Notes: generated from the letters alone by a model not told the origin. Positions 35,290 through 45,736 are shown, counted from the first letter of the stretch. The stretch is DNA of 48,780 nt from Psychrobacter sp. 4Dc (GCF_002836715.1 NZ_PJAT01000087.1:1-48780), one strand, 5' to 3'. Numbers and translations are program-made.

Positions 35290-35582
35290 GTATACCTGCT
35301 AGTTTACCTGAGCTGGATCAATCCATCGTACCGGTATGGCGTCACGGTTATCGTTTTCAGTTTGAGCCTGCGCAAAACGCCTATGTCTTACTCTATCCTG
35401 AGGGTATGATTAAGCTCAATGACAGTGCCAGCATCATTGGGCAACATATTGATGGTAAAGCGTCCATTGCTGATATTATCCAAAAGGTACAAGCTATGTT
35501 TGGGGATATCCCCGAAATCGAGCAAGACATCATTGAATATATGCTGGTCGCCCAGCGTGAACATTGGATTGATTTAGTATGA
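35286..35582 (+). CDS. pqqD: PQQ peptide chaperone
   Basis: This 98-residue protein is the RiPP recognition element that binds PqqA and presents it to PqqE. The family winged-helix sequence is present ([26 protein letters not shown]). It overlaps pqqC and pqqE by 4 bp each, so all three are translationally coupled. Confidence 0.93.
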   Translation: MSIPASLPELDQSIVPVWRHGYRFQFEPAQNAYVLLYPEGMIKLNDSASIIGQHIDGKASIADIIQKVQAMFGDIPEIEQDIIEYMLVAQREHWIDLV

Positions 35583-36751
35583 ATACGCCAGTCGGACTAC
35601 CGCTATGGCTGCTTGCTGAGCTGACCTATCGCTGCCCCTTACAATGCCCCTATTGCTCAAACCCTATTGACTATGCTCAGTATAAAGAAGAGCTAACGAC
35701 AGAGGAATGGTTTGATGTGTTTGATCAGGCGCGGCAAATGGGCGCGGTACAGCTTGGCTTTTCTGGCGGTGAACCACTGGTTCGTCAAGACCTAGAAGAG
35801 CTGGTCGCTTATGCGCATAACCAAGGCTTTTATACTAACTTGATCACGTCGGGTATGGGATTGACCGAAGCTCGGATTGCGCGTTTAAAAGAAGCAGGTC
35901 TTCAGCATATTCAAATTAGCTTTCAAGCCAGTGATCCAACGGTCAACAATGCCTTGGCAGGTTCAAAACATGCCTTTGAGCAAAAGTATGAGATGTCACG
36001 TCTGGTTAAGCAATACGACTATCCGATGGTACTTAACTTTGTCATTCATCGGCAAAACATCGATCAGATTGACCAGATTATTGACCTCTGCTTAGAGCTG
36101 GAAGCCGACACGGTCGAGCTGGCTATTTGTCAGTTTTACGGTTGGGCATTTGAGAATATAGAGGGTTTGCTACCAACCAAAGCGCAAGTGGTCCGAGCTG
36201 AACGCATTACCAATGAATACCGCAAGCAGATTGAAGAACGTAGTATCAAATGCAAACTTATTTTTGTGGTGCCTGATTATTATGAAGAACGTCCAAAGCC
36301 CTGTATGGATGGCTGGGGCAAGATTTTCTTAACAGTGGCCCCAGACGGTACAGCCCTGCCTTGCCATGCTGCGAGACAAATGCCAATACAGTTTCCTAAT
36401 GTACGAGAGACACCGCTGTCAGATATATGGTATGAGTCTGCGAGCTTCAATCAGTTTCGCGGTGATGACTGGATGCCTGACATCTGCCAAAGCTGCCCAG
36501 ACAAAGAACGCGATTACGGCGGCTGCCGTTGCCAAGCGTTTATGCTGACTGGGGATGCTAAAAATGCTGATCCTGTCTGTGGCAAATCGCCTTATCACTA
36601 CCTAATTGAGGAGGCGCGTATCAACAGCGAGACGCCTGTACCTTTTGAAGAACTGCGCTTTCGTAATCCAAAGAATTCTAAGTCACTGAGTAACAAACAG
36701 CTGAATAAAGACAAATTGATTCCTACTCGTATGGTAACAGGTGAAATATGA
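35579..36751 (+). CDS. pqqE: PqqA peptide cyclase (radical SAM)
   Basis: This 390-residue enzyme forms the carbon-carbon bond between Glu and Tyr of PqqA. The radical-SAM cluster motif CPLQCPYC gives Cys19, Cys23 and Cys26, followed by [10 protein letters not shown] for SAM binding. The C-terminal SPASM region holds auxiliary cluster cysteines ([33 protein letters not shown]). It overlaps the M19 dipeptidase gene by 4 bp. Confidence 0.96.
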   Translation: MNTPVGLPLWLLAELTYRCPLQCPYCSNPIDYAQYKEELTTEEWFDVFDQARQMGAVQLGFSGGEPLVRQDLEELVAYAHNQGFYTNLITSGMGLTEARIARLKEAGLQHIQISFQASDPTVNNALAGSKHAFEQKYEMSRLVKQYDYPMVLNFVIHRQNIDQIDQIIDLCLELEADTVELAICQFYGWAFENIEGLLPTKAQVVRAERITNEYRKQIEERSIKCKLIFVVPDYYEERPKPCMDGWGKIFLTVAPDGTALPCHAARQMPIQFPNVRETPLSDIWYESASFNQFRGDDWMPDICQSCPDKERDYGGCRCQAFMLTGDAKNADPVCGKSPYHYLIEEARINSETPVPFEELRFRNPKNSKSLSNKQLNKDKLIPTRMVTGEI

Positions 36752-37803
36752 ATGCTAATACTAAGCCTGTCATATTTGACGGACATAATGATCTTTTGAC
36801 TCGCCTTTGGCTAAGTTCAGCTGCCGATCCAGTACATGACTTTATTTATGGCACGTTACCGGGACATTTGGATTTACAACGCTGCAAAGAAGCAAATTGG
36901 ATGGGCGGACTGTTTTCCATTTTCTTACCGCCCTTCGCTTATGTGAAAAATAATCATCCTGACAAATTAGCCAACCCATCACATTCAGATTTTACTCCGC
37001 AAGAAATCGTCGATATCTGCTGCACACAATTGAAACTAGCCCAGCAACTAGAGGCAAGATCTGACGGTCAGATTCAGATTTGCACCTCGTTAGAACAAAT
37101 CAAAGCCTGTCAGCAGAACAAGCAACTGGGCATTGTATTGCATTTGGAAGGTGCTGAGTTTTTAGCCATACAGCCTGACCTACTGAATGTGTTTTATAAG
37201 GCAGGGCTTAGAAGTATTGGCCCACTATGGAATAGAAAGAGCCTCTTCGGTGATGGCTTAAATGCGTCTTTTCCACACTCTCCAGATACGGGAACTGGGC
37301 TCACAACTCAAGGTAAAGCGCTTGTTTTGGCCTGTCATGACAAGCAGATGCTGATCGACGTGTCGCATATGAATGAACGCGCTTTTTGGGATACGCTAGA
37401 GATTGCCTGCCAGCCTATTGTTGCGACACACTCCAATTCGCATGCTCTATGTCAGCAAGCACGGAACTTAACTGATCAGCAGCTGGCTGCTATTAAACAA
37501 AGCGATGGTTTGGTTGGAGTGAATTTCGATGTGGCGTTTCTTCGTGCAGATGGGCAACGTAATACGCAAACATCACTCGATGTGATTGTCGACCATCTTG
37601 ATTATCTGATCGACCATCTAGGGGAAGATCACGTTGGGTTTGGCTCTGATTTCGATGGTTGCCTACTACCTGATGAGTTATCTGATATCAGTCAAATCTA
37701 TATGTTGATTGAGCGAATGCAACAACGTCACTTCTCAAATCAACTGATTGAAAAGGTGACGTCAAAAAACTGGTTTACGGTGCTTGATAAAATATGGCAA
37801 TAG
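36748..37803 (+). CDS. M19 (renal-type) dipeptidase in the pqq operon
   Basis: This 351-residue zinc hydrolase has the M19 motifs: FDGHNDLL (His/Asp metal ligands), LHLEGAEFL (bridging Glu), [10 protein letters not shown] and GFGSDFDG. No signal peptide is seen, so it is cytosolic. Its start overlaps pqqE by 4 bp, marking it as part of the operon. Many pqq clusters encode M16 proteases (PqqF/G) to trim modified PqqA; none is present here, and a dipeptidase could help release or process the cross-linked Glu-Tyr core. It would need a partner endopeptidase. Confidence 0.88.
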   Translation: MNANTKPVIFDGHNDLLTRLWLSSAADPVHDFIYGTLPGHLDLQRCKEANWMGGLFSIFLPPFAYVKNNHPDKLANPSHSDFTPQEIVDICCTQLKLAQQLEARSDGQIQICTSLEQIKACQQNKQLGIVLHLEGAEFLAIQPDLLNVFYKAGLRSIGPLWNRKSLFGDGLNASFPHSPDTGTGLTTQGKALVLACHDKQMLIDVSHMNERAFWDTLEIACQPIVATHSNSHALCQQARNLTDQQLAAIKQSDGLVGVNFDVAFLRADGQRNTQTSLDVIVDHLDYLIDHLGEDHVGFGSDFDGCLLPDELSDISQIYMLIERMQQRHFSNQLIEKVTSKNWFTVLDKIWQ

Positions 37804-37882
37804 TCATAATAATCAAGCAATTACTGTCTAGGAACTGTTGTTTTGCTCGTCTGAGTAAACAGGGTAATCATTAGTTCTCGTT

Positions 37883-38797
37883 TTACCTTAATACCTGCTC
37901 TACCCGTTCAATCAAGTATTCTTTGACCGCATTAAACAATGGATCGATTAATCGCCGTTCTGGGCAAATCAAATACAGCGGATAGTTGGCCACTTGCCAG
38001 CCGTCCAACTCCACCTCGACCAGTCTCCCCGCCTTTAAATCGCCGGCTATATCTAACTGAGACTTTAATGCGATGCCTTTACCCGCCACTGCCCAGCGGC
38101 GTACAACGTCACCGTCTTTACTTCTGCGATTGCCATCCACTTCCACACGTTTAGTCTTGCCCTCTTTTTCAAAAGTCCACTCGCTCAAATACTTTTCATC
38201 ATGACCCAAACGTAAACAATTATGCTGCGATAAATCTTCCGGCATTTTTGGGATACCGATACCCTTATCAATTTTGCTCAAATACTCCTTTGACGCACAC
38301 AGTATAGGGCGATTATTCAACACTATGGGTAGTGCGACCAGTGATGAATCTTTGGGCGCGCCGTAACGTAGTGCCAAATCAATCTGCTGACCGTACAAGT
38401 CCACATAGCTGTCTGACATATGTAGCTGCACCGTCACTTTTGGGTGAATGTCTATAAAATCGTCCAACCAAGGCAAAATTAAGTTTCGACCCAAATCTGA
38501 TGATGCTGACAGCCGAATTGTACCCATCAGCTCAGCATCATTGTCATGCAGTCCTGCATAAGCATTGTCTAAAATAGCCACCGCATCTCGGCAATGCTTT
38601 AAATACTGCTCACCTTTACTGGTCAGACGTAGCCGGCGGGTTGAGCGAATAAACAATACCGTTTCGATTTCGGCCTCTAACCGTTTTATTGCTGCACTCA
38701 CCACTGCAGGTGACAAATCTAAGTGGCGCGCGCAGGCAGACAAGCTACCTAAACGAGCGGTCTCAATAAAAATACGTAAATCCTGCAAATTTTTCAT
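37883..38797 (-). CDS. LysR-family regulator
   Basis: This 304-residue protein has the LysR helix-turn-helix (LQDLRIFIETARLGSLSACARHLDLSP broken by no indels) and the effector domain with LRLGHDEKYLSEWTF. It belongs to the DsdC/CrgA-like group with a FIRSTRRLRLT end to the DNA-binding region. ATG 38797 is best placed after GAAGG. It is divergent from the 2OG oxygenase gene and may control it. Confidence 0.82.
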   Translation of the reverse strand: MKNLQDLRIFIETARLGSLSACARHLDLSPAVVSAAIKRLEAEIETVLFIRSTRRLRLTSKGEQYLKHCRDAVAILDNAYAGLHDNDAELMGTIRLSASSDLGRNLILPWLDDFIDIHPKVTVQLHMSDSYVDLYGQQIDLALRYGAPKDSSLVALPIVLNNRPILCASKEYLSKIDKGIGIPKMPEDLSQHNCLRLGHDEKYLSEWTFEKEGKTKRVEVDGNRRSKDGDVVRRWAVAGKGIALKSQLDIAGDLKAGRLVEVELDGWQVANYPLYLICPERRLIDPLFNAVKEYLIERVEQVLR

Positions 38798-38972
38798 CGT
38801 CATGCCTTCGTTCAATTAGCGTCTAACTTAGCAACAACCATCGCTTGCTGCTGCTAGCCTCATCATTATATAAAAATTATTGAAACTGTTTCTCTAAACC
38901 TACTGATTATCAAAATTATTAATTATAGTAGCATGCACCTATAAGGCTTACTCACACGTTTGGAGATACACG

Positions 38973-39947
38973 ATGGATACTATAATACGGCCTATGAGCA
39001 CACAGGTTACTCAACACCATAGCCACCATGATAGAGATAATAAACAAAGCGCACTACAGCAAGCACGCAACTTACCACTACCTTCAAAATCAGACATGCT
39101 TAGACGTGCACCATCGGTAGAGCATTTCTGGCATCAAAACAGCCAGTTACTAGAGCAAGCATGGGCAGAATGGGAAACCACTGAGCATGACTTGCCTGTA
39201 CTCGATGATTCATTATTTGACCCAACTCTACGTGATGCAGTGACGCAAGCATGGCGCGCTCCTTCTACGGAGATGGCTGTTAAAAATTTATGGCAAGAGA
39301 TACTACCTGACGTATATCAGGGGCAACTCTTTGACCCAGCACAACTATCAACGTTGCGCCGTTATTTGCAAGCAATTGCAGACGCTAACATTCCCATACG
39401 TCCTCCTTATGGTATTGCATTGAACAGTAATGGGGCCATGCTAGATGCACGCTCGCTAGGCTATCTGGCCACCCCTAATTTTCAGGCGCTTTATCATAGA
39501 GTCATGAATCAATATATGCGGCCTATCGCTCGGTTATTATTTGCCAATGTTTATGGCTATGACACTCAGACCTTTGGATTCTCGATTCAATACCAGCCGA
39601 CAGGCGACACATCGCTACAACTTCATACTGATACTTCAGCGGTGACTATGAATATTAATCTAAATCTGCCAGGCGAAGACTTTACTGGATCAGAAGTCGA
39701 CTTTGTCGATCGCCATTTAGGGCAAACCAAACGTGCCATCTCTAAACCTGGCATGGCGATTATTCATAGAGGCTCGGTGCCGCACGCCGCACATCCAATA
39801 ACTAGTGGCAAACGTACCAATATGGTGCTTTGGCTGTATGGCGATAATATGCAAGTACCACGAGGAGTTGGGCTTAATAGTCATATTGATGCCAATCAAC
39901 GTTGGACTGCTACGCACAGTCAGCCTGATAATTTCGCGCCGTTTTAA
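38973..39947 (+). CDS. 2-Oxoglutarate/Fe(II)-dependent oxygenase
   Basis: This 324-residue protein has the double-stranded beta-helix iron site: His218-Thr-Asp220 (LQLHTDTSAV), distal His271 or His274 (PHAAHPITSG) and the 2OG-binding Arg281 (GKRTNMVLW). The C-terminal half resembles prolyl-4-hydroxylase-like oxygenases, while the N-terminal half (about residues 40-170) is a helical domain not recognised. The substrate is unknown. The start has a GGAG site at correct spacing. It is divergent from a LysR gene, the likely regulator. Confidence 0.72.
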   Translation: MDTIIRPMSTQVTQHHSHHDRDNKQSALQQARNLPLPSKSDMLRRAPSVEHFWHQNSQLLEQAWAEWETTEHDLPVLDDSLFDPTLRDAVTQAWRAPSTEMAVKNLWQEILPDVYQGQLFDPAQLSTLRRYLQAIADANIPIRPPYGIALNSNGAMLDARSLGYLATPNFQALYHRVMNQYMRPIARLLFANVYGYDTQTFGFSIQYQPTGDTSLQLHTDTSAVTMNINLNLPGEDFTGSEVDFVDRHLGQTKRAISKPGMAIIHRGSVPHAAHPITSGKRTNMVLWLYGDNMQVPRGVGLNSHIDANQRWTATHSQPDNFAPF

Positions 39948-40107
39948 TAGCGGTACGCTATCGTTAGGTCAGACACAGCATAAAAAGTTGAGACAAGCAT
40001 GAACATTTAAATGAATGATTACCTCTACGAAAATGCACACTTGAATGAGTAAGCGCTATTAATTGATATGTTATAATGTTTCGTTTTAATTATATAAAGG
40101 CTATTGT

Positions 40108-41256
40108 ATGCCGACACCGTTTCAACGGTTACAAGCGATCGACGCACTTCGAGGGCTTGTGATGCTCATCATGATGGTGGATCATGTTCGAGAGACCTTT
40201 TACTTACACCATCAAGTTCCTGATCCAATGCTGATACCAGGAACGGATGAACCACTATTTTTCAGCCGAATGATTGCCCATTTATGTGCGCCTGTCTTTG
40301 TGTTACTGACGGGACTGTCTGCATATTTGTACCAACATAAGCACAATAGTATCCAAATGACCCGCGAATTTTTAATCAAACGCGGGATTTTTTTGGTATT
40401 TTTGGAGCTGATTGTCATTAATTTTGCTTGGACAGCACAATTTCCACCTGATGTGGTTTACCTCCAAGTGATATGGGCGATTGGCTTCAGTATGATTGCG
40501 CTCTCAGCGGTTATTGGTTTGCCTAAGAAGTGGCTGTGGCTACTGAGCTTGGTGATTATATTTGGGCACAATTTATTAGATACCGTCTCCTTTGCCGACG
40601 TTCCTATTATGCATCAACTGTGGCTGATACTTCATGAACGCGGCTGGATTGAGTTTGGTGAGGTGATTCGTTTTAGAACCTCTTATCCTGTACTGCCTTG
40701 GATTGGCGTTATCATACTGGGATATTGTATCGGTACATCTGTGTTCGGTGACTCTACGTCTGTGCAAAAGAGAAATCGTACGTTACTGACATTTGGCATG
40801 GTGAGTATCGCGTTATTTGTGGTACTGCGACTGGCCAATGTATACGGCGATCAAGCATGGCTGATGATGCCGACTCTGAGTGAAACCTTCATGAGCTTTA
40901 TGAATCTCACCAAATATCCACCATCGTTACTCTTTATATTGTGGAATGTAGGCATAGGACTGGTCTTATTAGTAATGCTCCAAAAGATTGAAACCAAATC
41001 ATGGATAAAACCACTGGTAGTCATTGGTTCTGTACCCATGTTTTTTTATATCGTACATCTCTATGTATTGAAACTGCTGTATGTATTTGCCGTTCAACAG
41101 TTCGGTATGACGCATGGAGAATATTTTGGTGTAAATGACGTCAGTACACTTTGGTTCATTGCGATTGCACTGAGCATTTTACTGTATCCTTTAATGCGTG
41201 CTTTTGCTAAATTCAAACATAGTAATAAGCACATTACTATCCTCAAATATTTATAG
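40108..41256 (+). CDS. DUF1624-family multi-pass membrane protein
   Basis: This 382-residue inner-membrane protein has about ten hydrophobic helices and begins with the family motif QAIDALRGLVMLIM followed by DHVRETF. Family members (DUF1624/DUF1624-heparan acetyltransferase-like, related to YeiB) are believed to be membrane acyltransferases; the conserved His in DHVRE may be catalytic by analogy. No substrate can be named. It stands alone, with an AAGG ribosome site, and a hairpin follows about 100 bp after the stop. Confidence 0.75.
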   Translation: MPTPFQRLQAIDALRGLVMLIMMVDHVRETFYLHHQVPDPMLIPGTDEPLFFSRMIAHLCAPVFVLLTGLSAYLYQHKHNSIQMTREFLIKRGIFLVFLELIVINFAWTAQFPPDVVYLQVIWAIGFSMIALSAVIGLPKKWLWLLSLVIIFGHNLLDTVSFADVPIMHQLWLILHERGWIEFGEVIRFRTSYPVLPWIGVIILGYCIGTSVFGDSTSVQKRNRTLLTFGMVSIALFVVLRLANVYGDQAWLMMPTLSETFMSFMNLTKYPPSLLFILWNVGIGLVLLVMLQKIETKSWIKPLVVIGSVPMFFYIVHLYVLKLLYVFAVQQFGMTHGEYFGVNDVSTLWFIAIALSILLYPLMRAFAKFKHSNKHITILKYL

Positions 41257-41354
41257 CGATAGCTCCCAACGATATAAGAACTGTATAAAAGAACAACAAC
41301 CCTATAAGCAGGCTTGGCCATCCTATATGGGATATAGCGAAGTCTAAACATTAT

Positions 41355-41399
41355 CAAATGGTCAATAAGCATCATTTTAACGTTGCTATTGACCGTTTG
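41355..41399. terminator. Imperfect 15-bp hairpin in the DUF1624/LysR intergene
   Basis: CAAATGGTCAATAAGC (41355-41370) pairs with GCTATTGACCGTTTG (41385-41399), with one bulged A and one G-U pair. It lies between convergent genes and is a terminator candidate without a clean T-run. Confidence 0.5.
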
Positions 41400-41504
41400 A
41401 GTTTCTGCTATAGATTTCTGACGTTTTTTAATAAAATTTCTTATTGATCTACTTTATTATTTTTAAAATAGTATAAACAAATATTCCGATCTATCTATTA
41501 CTTG

Positions 41505-42398
41505 CTACCAATAAGGCGAACGCTTTATTTCTTCGGCAAGAAAATCAATAAACTTTCTTTGTAGTGGTGTCACCTGCTTTCGATTGGCATAAACCACATA
41601 AACACCCAAAGTTTTGGGTTTCCATTCAGGTAATAACTCAATAAGTTGTCCAGATGCAATCAAAGATTTGACTGCGCCAGATGGCTGTAAACTGATCCCA
41701 TGTCCACGCAACGTGGCAGAGAGCAAAACTTCAGAGATATTGGCGCTGATATTGCCAGAGATAGGAACAGACTCTGGACCATTTGGCCCATCAAACACCC
41801 ATGCCGACCGTCCAAAATACGCAAACGATAGACAGTTGTGATGTACAAGCGACTGTACATCTGTAGGTCTGCCACGCCTTTGTAAATATTCAGGTGCAGC
41901 GCATACGATAGAGTGGCACTCACCGATACGTCTGGCAACGACATTTGGCTCCAAGTCATTGGTGATACGAATCGCCAAGTCAATACGGGCATCAACTAAA
42001 TTGACCGAATCATCAGTGGTAAGAATATCAATTGCTGTTCGGGGCCAGTGAGAAACAAAGCGACCAACCACATCCATCAAAAGGCTATCAATCAGCGAAA
42101 AGCTGGCAGTGATTCGCAGCTGACCTTTTAGCTCCAAAGTATTTTGATTGCGTATCTGATCCAACGAGTCAGTCAATCCAAGCAACTGGTACGCCACCTC
42201 AAGAGTCTGCTCACCAGGTGCAGTGAGGCTCAGACTTCGAGTTGTGCGATGTAATAAGCGCATATCCATCCAGCTCTCAAGCTCTGTCAGATAGCGCGTT
42301 ACTTTAGCTCTAGACATGTCTAGAATGTCCGCGGCACGGCTCAAGCTACCTTGTTCAACGATCGTAACAAACACCTGTAACGCGGTCAGCCTATCCAT
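41505..42398 (-). CDS. LysR-family regulator
   Basis: This 297-residue protein has a LysR N-terminal helix-turn-helix (LTALQVFVTIVEQGSLSRAADILDMS) and effector domain. It is of the CrgA/AaeR-like subgroup (HRTTRSLSLT). It is divergent from the MBL-fold gene, a likely target. A full-length match to the family is seen. Confidence 0.82.
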   Translation of the reverse strand: MDRLTALQVFVTIVEQGSLSRAADILDMSRAKVTRYLTELESWMDMRLLHRTTRSLSLTAPGEQTLEVAYQLLGLTDSLDQIRNQNTLELKGQLRITASFSLIDSLLMDVVGRFVSHWPRTAIDILTTDDSVNLVDARIDLAIRITNDLEPNVVARRIGECHSIVCAAPEYLQRRGRPTDVQSLVHHNCLSFAYFGRSAWVFDGPNGPESVPISGNISANISEVLLSATLRGHGISLQPSGAVKSLIASGQLIELLPEWKPKTLGVYVVYANRKQVTPLQRKFIDFLAEEIKRSPYW

Positions 42399-42545
42399 CT
42401 CTTCATCCTTATTTGCGCGAAAACTGAAACAGTAAATACCGAATTATAGCGTATTTAAACGAAATACAATCGAATAGAATAGCTACTAACAACGAATGCC
42501 GCCATTAACGCGGTCTATTTACTCAAATGAAAATACAGGTAGATT

Positions 42546-43421
42546 ATGAAAAAATTAATGACAGCTTCTATGGCGGCCAGTGTACTACTGCTCGCAACCC
42601 AAACAAACGCAGCCGATCTACAACTGCAAGCATATAAACCTGATCAAAATGCTATTTTCCCAGTGACCTCTGTGCTGGCAAGTGGCGAGAAAGATGCTAT
42701 CTTGTTCGATACACAGTTTAGTGTCAAAGATGGTGAAGCATTGGTTGATATGATCAAAAAAAGCAATAAAGACCTAAAAATGATTTATATCACGGCAGGC
42801 GATCCAGATTACTATTTCGGTCTTCAGCCTTTAGTCAAAGCCTTCCCTAATGTGAAGGTTATGTCTAGCCCTTCTATTATTGAACACATTGAGGCGACTA
42901 AAGATGCAAAATTAAAGCATTGGGGTCCAATCCTTGGCAAGCATGCGCCTACCAAGATCACAGTACCGCAAACACTTGATCAGTCTACACTGACCCTAGA
43001 AGGTCACAAAATCGAAATCAAAGAGATGGGAACCCATCAAGCATACATGTGGGTACCAGAGTCAAAAACTGTGTTCGGCGGTGTGTCGGTAACATCAGGT
43101 ATGCATGTGTGGACTGCTGATACCCAAACTAAAGAAGCTCGTAGCGAGTGGATGCAATCATTGGAACAAATGAAGCAATTAAAGCCAAACCTTGTGATAC
43201 CAGGTCACTATTCGGGCAACCTACTCAAAAAAGACTATGCTGTTGATTTCACCCTCAGCTATCTAAAAACCTTTGAGCAAGCACTGGATGAGGCAAAAAA
43301 GCAAGACTCCAAGCAGTCAGAAAAAGTAATTTCTACCATGGAAGCAGCCTATCCCGCGTTATCTGGGGATACTAGTTTACAAATAGGCAGTAAAGTAAAT
43401 ACAGGTGAAATGAAGTGGTAA
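42546..43421 (+). CDS. Secreted metallo-beta-lactamase-fold protein lacking the zinc motif
   Basis: This 291-residue protein has a Sec signal peptide (MKKLMTASMAASVLLLATQTNAA) and the MBL fold. The fold is recognisable in TSVLASGEKDAILFDTQFS and LKMIYI..G..DYYFGLQPL. The usual HxHxDH motif is replaced by Ala84-x-Asp86-x-Asp88-Tyr89, and the bridging Asp region reads VFGGVSVT. The second-half histidines His164 (GTHQ) and His221 (PGHYSG) remain. A standard dinuclear zinc site is therefore unlikely; it may have changed metal binding or become a binding protein. A LysR gene is divergent. Confidence 0.78.
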   Translation: MKKLMTASMAASVLLLATQTNAADLQLQAYKPDQNAIFPVTSVLASGEKDAILFDTQFSVKDGEALVDMIKKSNKDLKMIYITAGDPDYYFGLQPLVKAFPNVKVMSSPSIIEHIEATKDAKLKHWGPILGKHAPTKITVPQTLDQSTLTLEGHKIEIKEMGTHQAYMWVPESKTVFGGVSVTSGMHVWTADTQTKEARSEWMQSLEQMKQLKPNLVIPGHYSGNLLKKDYAVDFTLSYLKTFEQALDEAKKQDSKQSEKVISTMEAAYPALSGDTSLQIGSKVNTGEMKW

Positions 43422-43488
43422 ATACGGATTATTAGATAAAAATAGCATTATTTGATAAGTCTGTTAGCGAAATACGAATGTCAAAATG

Positions 43489-43533
43489 CTGGCGTATGAA
43501 TGCTTGATCAATCAGCATACGCCAGTACTTTTG
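43489..43533 (+). terminator. Terminator-like hairpin after the MBL-fold gene
   Basis: CTGGCGTATG (43489-43498) pairs perfectly with CATACGCCAG (43516-43525) around a 17-base loop containing TTGATCAA, followed by TACTTTTG. Confidence 0.65.
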
Positions 43534-43553
43534 ATGATAAATGAGAGTGACTA

Positions 43554-44168
43554 ATGACAATACAGTATCGTCGTGCTACGCCTGAAGACTTTGCAGCCAT
43601 TGTCGACCTCTTTGTCTTCAATATGAATTTGAGTGTATTTACTACTGCTACAGATAAGCAGGTTCTAAAGCAACTGGCTACCCTATTTCTTGCGAAAGAC
43701 TGTCATCATGCTACTTTTATACAAGTTGCAGAATATGATGACATCACTTGTGGTGTGGTGATAGGTGTTACTAAAGAAGATTCATACAAGGCATTACCAT
43801 TCGATGATGAGCCTATTATTGTTCAGATAGAACAAAAGCTGGGTCTATCTGAACAAGGACAACAGGTATTAATTGATTTACAGAAAAAAGAAACGGCTGG
43901 CGCGAAACGAAAGACAGTCGATTTTGATAGCAAGCTACAGTTCTTCTGTGTAGATCCAGACTATCGTCGCCACCGTATTGGAGCGACGTTGATTCAAGCA
44001 TTTGAGACTTATCTCGTGGCACAGGGTGCAGACATGTATGCATTACATACAGACACCCTGTGCACTTATCAGTACTACGATAACAATGGCTATCAGCGTG
44101 TTGATGAGTATCCTAACCATCTAAACCCGCAGATAATGCACTATACCTATGTCAAATCTTTATCTTAA
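43554..44168 (+). CDS. GNAT-family N-acetyltransferase
   Basis: This 204-residue protein shows the GNAT acetyl-CoA motif (LQFFCVDPDYRRHRIGATLIQAF with the RRxxIG-type pyrophosphate loop) and a C-terminal QYYDNNGYQRV characteristic of the family. The substrate is unknown. It is tail-to-tail with the dddP-like gene, 20 bp apart, so the two are independently transcribed. Confidence 0.8.
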   Translation: MTIQYRRATPEDFAAIVDLFVFNMNLSVFTTATDKQVLKQLATLFLAKDCHHATFIQVAEYDDITCGVVIGVTKEDSYKALPFDDEPIIVQIEQKLGLSEQGQQVLIDLQKKETAGAKRKTVDFDSKLQFFCVDPDYRRHRIGATLIQAFETYLVAQGADMYALHTDTLCTYQYYDNNGYQRVDEYPNHLNPQIMHYTYVKSLS

Positions 44169-44188
44169 CAAGCTTGTATAGACTATCT

Positions 44189-45538
44189 TTAATTAGCCAA
44201 TAAAGCGGCTTCGAAAGGATAGTTAGTAAGGTTTTCAAACCCAGTGTCTGTAATAATGATTTGATCTTCAAGTTTGACACCATTTTTACCTCCAACTCGA
44301 CCTACATACGCTTCAACGCAGAGGGCCATGCCCGGCTCCAACACACCACTATAGCCATGGCATTCAAGGTCTTCGGGGTAACGAATAGACGGGTATTCAT
44401 CACAAAGACCAACGCCATGCATCATCACACCATATCTTTGCGCTCTATATTCTTCAGGTAGTAATAAACCAGATTTTGTCACCTCCTCAAATGTCATTCC
44501 TGGTTTTAATATAGTCATGTTGTGTTGGATATGTTCATAAGCTACCTGATAGAGATGCTTTTGCTCTGCACTTGGCAAGCTCTCTCCAATCATCCAAGTT
44601 CGAGACAAGTCTGCACACATTCCATAAGGGCCAATCAGATCTGTATCGAATGCAAGTAACTCACCTTCCTTCACAATTCGAGGGCCACTTTCTTGAAACC
44701 AAGGATTGGTTCTAGGCCCTGAAGAAAGAATTCGACATTCTATCCACTCACCACCTCGACGAATATTTTCCGCATGAAGAATAGACCATATGTCATTCTC
44801 AGTGATACCGGGTACTGTTGCTTCTTGCATGCACTTCATCGCAACCTCTGTTGAGGCAATTGAACATCGCATGGCATTAATTTCATCTTCGTTCTTAATA
44901 GATCGAGCAAACTCCATCACTTCCTGACCATCAAAAACATCGATTCCTAACTGTTTTATCTTATTGAAACCAGCAATTTCAATTTTATCGATAGCCAATC
45001 TTTTATTGTCTCCAGCATGCTCCCGTAAAATAGATTGAATTTCTGAAGCAAACCTAGAGGCATGTTCGTCAGTTCTATCACCGGTTTCAAAGTAGAAGAA
45101 AGAAGCGCCTCCTCTGACTTCTTTGATCAAAGGAAGGTGTGCTGATAAGTGCTCACAATTGTGAAAATCCCATAAAATAAGATGGCCTGATGCCGATACA
45201 AAACAGGCTCTAGAGTGATTATGGGTTACCCATACCTGCATATTTGTGGAGTCAGTCGCATATCGAATATTAAGAGGATCAAACAATAAGATGCCGCCAA
45301 GATCTCTTTTCTGTAGTTCTTTTACGATTCTTTGGAGGCGGTATTCACGCATTCGTGTAAGGTTAGGAGGTGTCAACCCTAGCTCAGCCCACTCATTGAA
45401 AGCAATATCTGTGGGACCTATCTCGACACGGTCATTATCGTTCAGAGAGCCATCAGCTTTAAACGCGCCACCTCGACGCCGTGGAGGGTCGATTTTTCGA
45501 TTTGAAGATGTGACTGAGAATGTGGTTATATTGCTCAT
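44189..45538 (-). CDS. dddP: DMSP lyase, DddP type (M24 metallopeptidase fold)
   Basis: This 449-residue protein is recognised as DddP, which cleaves dimethylsulfoniopropionate to dimethyl sulfide and acrylate. Characteristic DddP segments are present: NDNDRVEIGPT, FNEWAELGL, FDPLNIRYATDSTNMQVW, NIRRGGEWIECR and GPRTNPWFQE. The metal ligands are Asp298 and Asp300 (FDTDLIG), Asp310 (CADLSRTW), His374 (MMHGVGLCDE), the Glu of CVEAYVG and the Glu of KLEDQ; the catalytic Asp of GLCDE (Asp380) is also present. The start at 45538 matches the family N-terminus. It lies downstream of an EamA transporter gene on the same strand. An aminopeptidase function is less likely. Confidence 0.87.
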   Translation of the reverse strand: MSNITTFSVTSSNRKIDPPRRRGGAFKADGSLNDNDRVEIGPTDIAFNEWAELGLTPPNLTRMREYRLQRIVKELQKRDLGGILLFDPLNIRYATDSTNMQVWVTHNHSRACFVSASGHLILWDFHNCEHLSAHLPLIKEVRGGASFFYFETGDRTDEHASRFASEIQSILREHAGDNKRLAIDKIEIAGFNKIKQLGIDVFDGQEVMEFARSIKNEDEINAMRCSIASTEVAMKCMQEATVPGITENDIWSILHAENIRRGGEWIECRILSSGPRTNPWFQESGPRIVKEGELLAFDTDLIGPYGMCADLSRTWMIGESLPSAEQKHLYQVAYEHIQHNMTILKPGMTFEEVTKSGLLLPEEYRAQRYGVMMHGVGLCDEYPSIRYPEDLECHGYSGVLEPGMALCVEAYVGRVGGKNGVKLEDQIIITDTGFENLTNYPFEAALLAN

Positions 45539-45736
45539 TATTTGGCCTATCTCATAGTAATAACTCCAACAAACACAGGCTCCATTGAAGACTAGAGCCT
45601 TGCCTGAATGGTTGTATCTATAGTAATTTGCCACAAAAAATGAGTATGAAAAAACGATTTAAACACACGAATTCATGACATAAAGTCATGCTAATATTAT
45701 GACGCTTTCCTTATCTGTTCTCTATGTTTCAAAACG

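Noticed and set aside
44189..45538. Plain Xaa-Pro aminopeptidase
   Set aside because: The protein shares long DddP-specific segments and the Asp after GLC, beyond the general M24 ligands.
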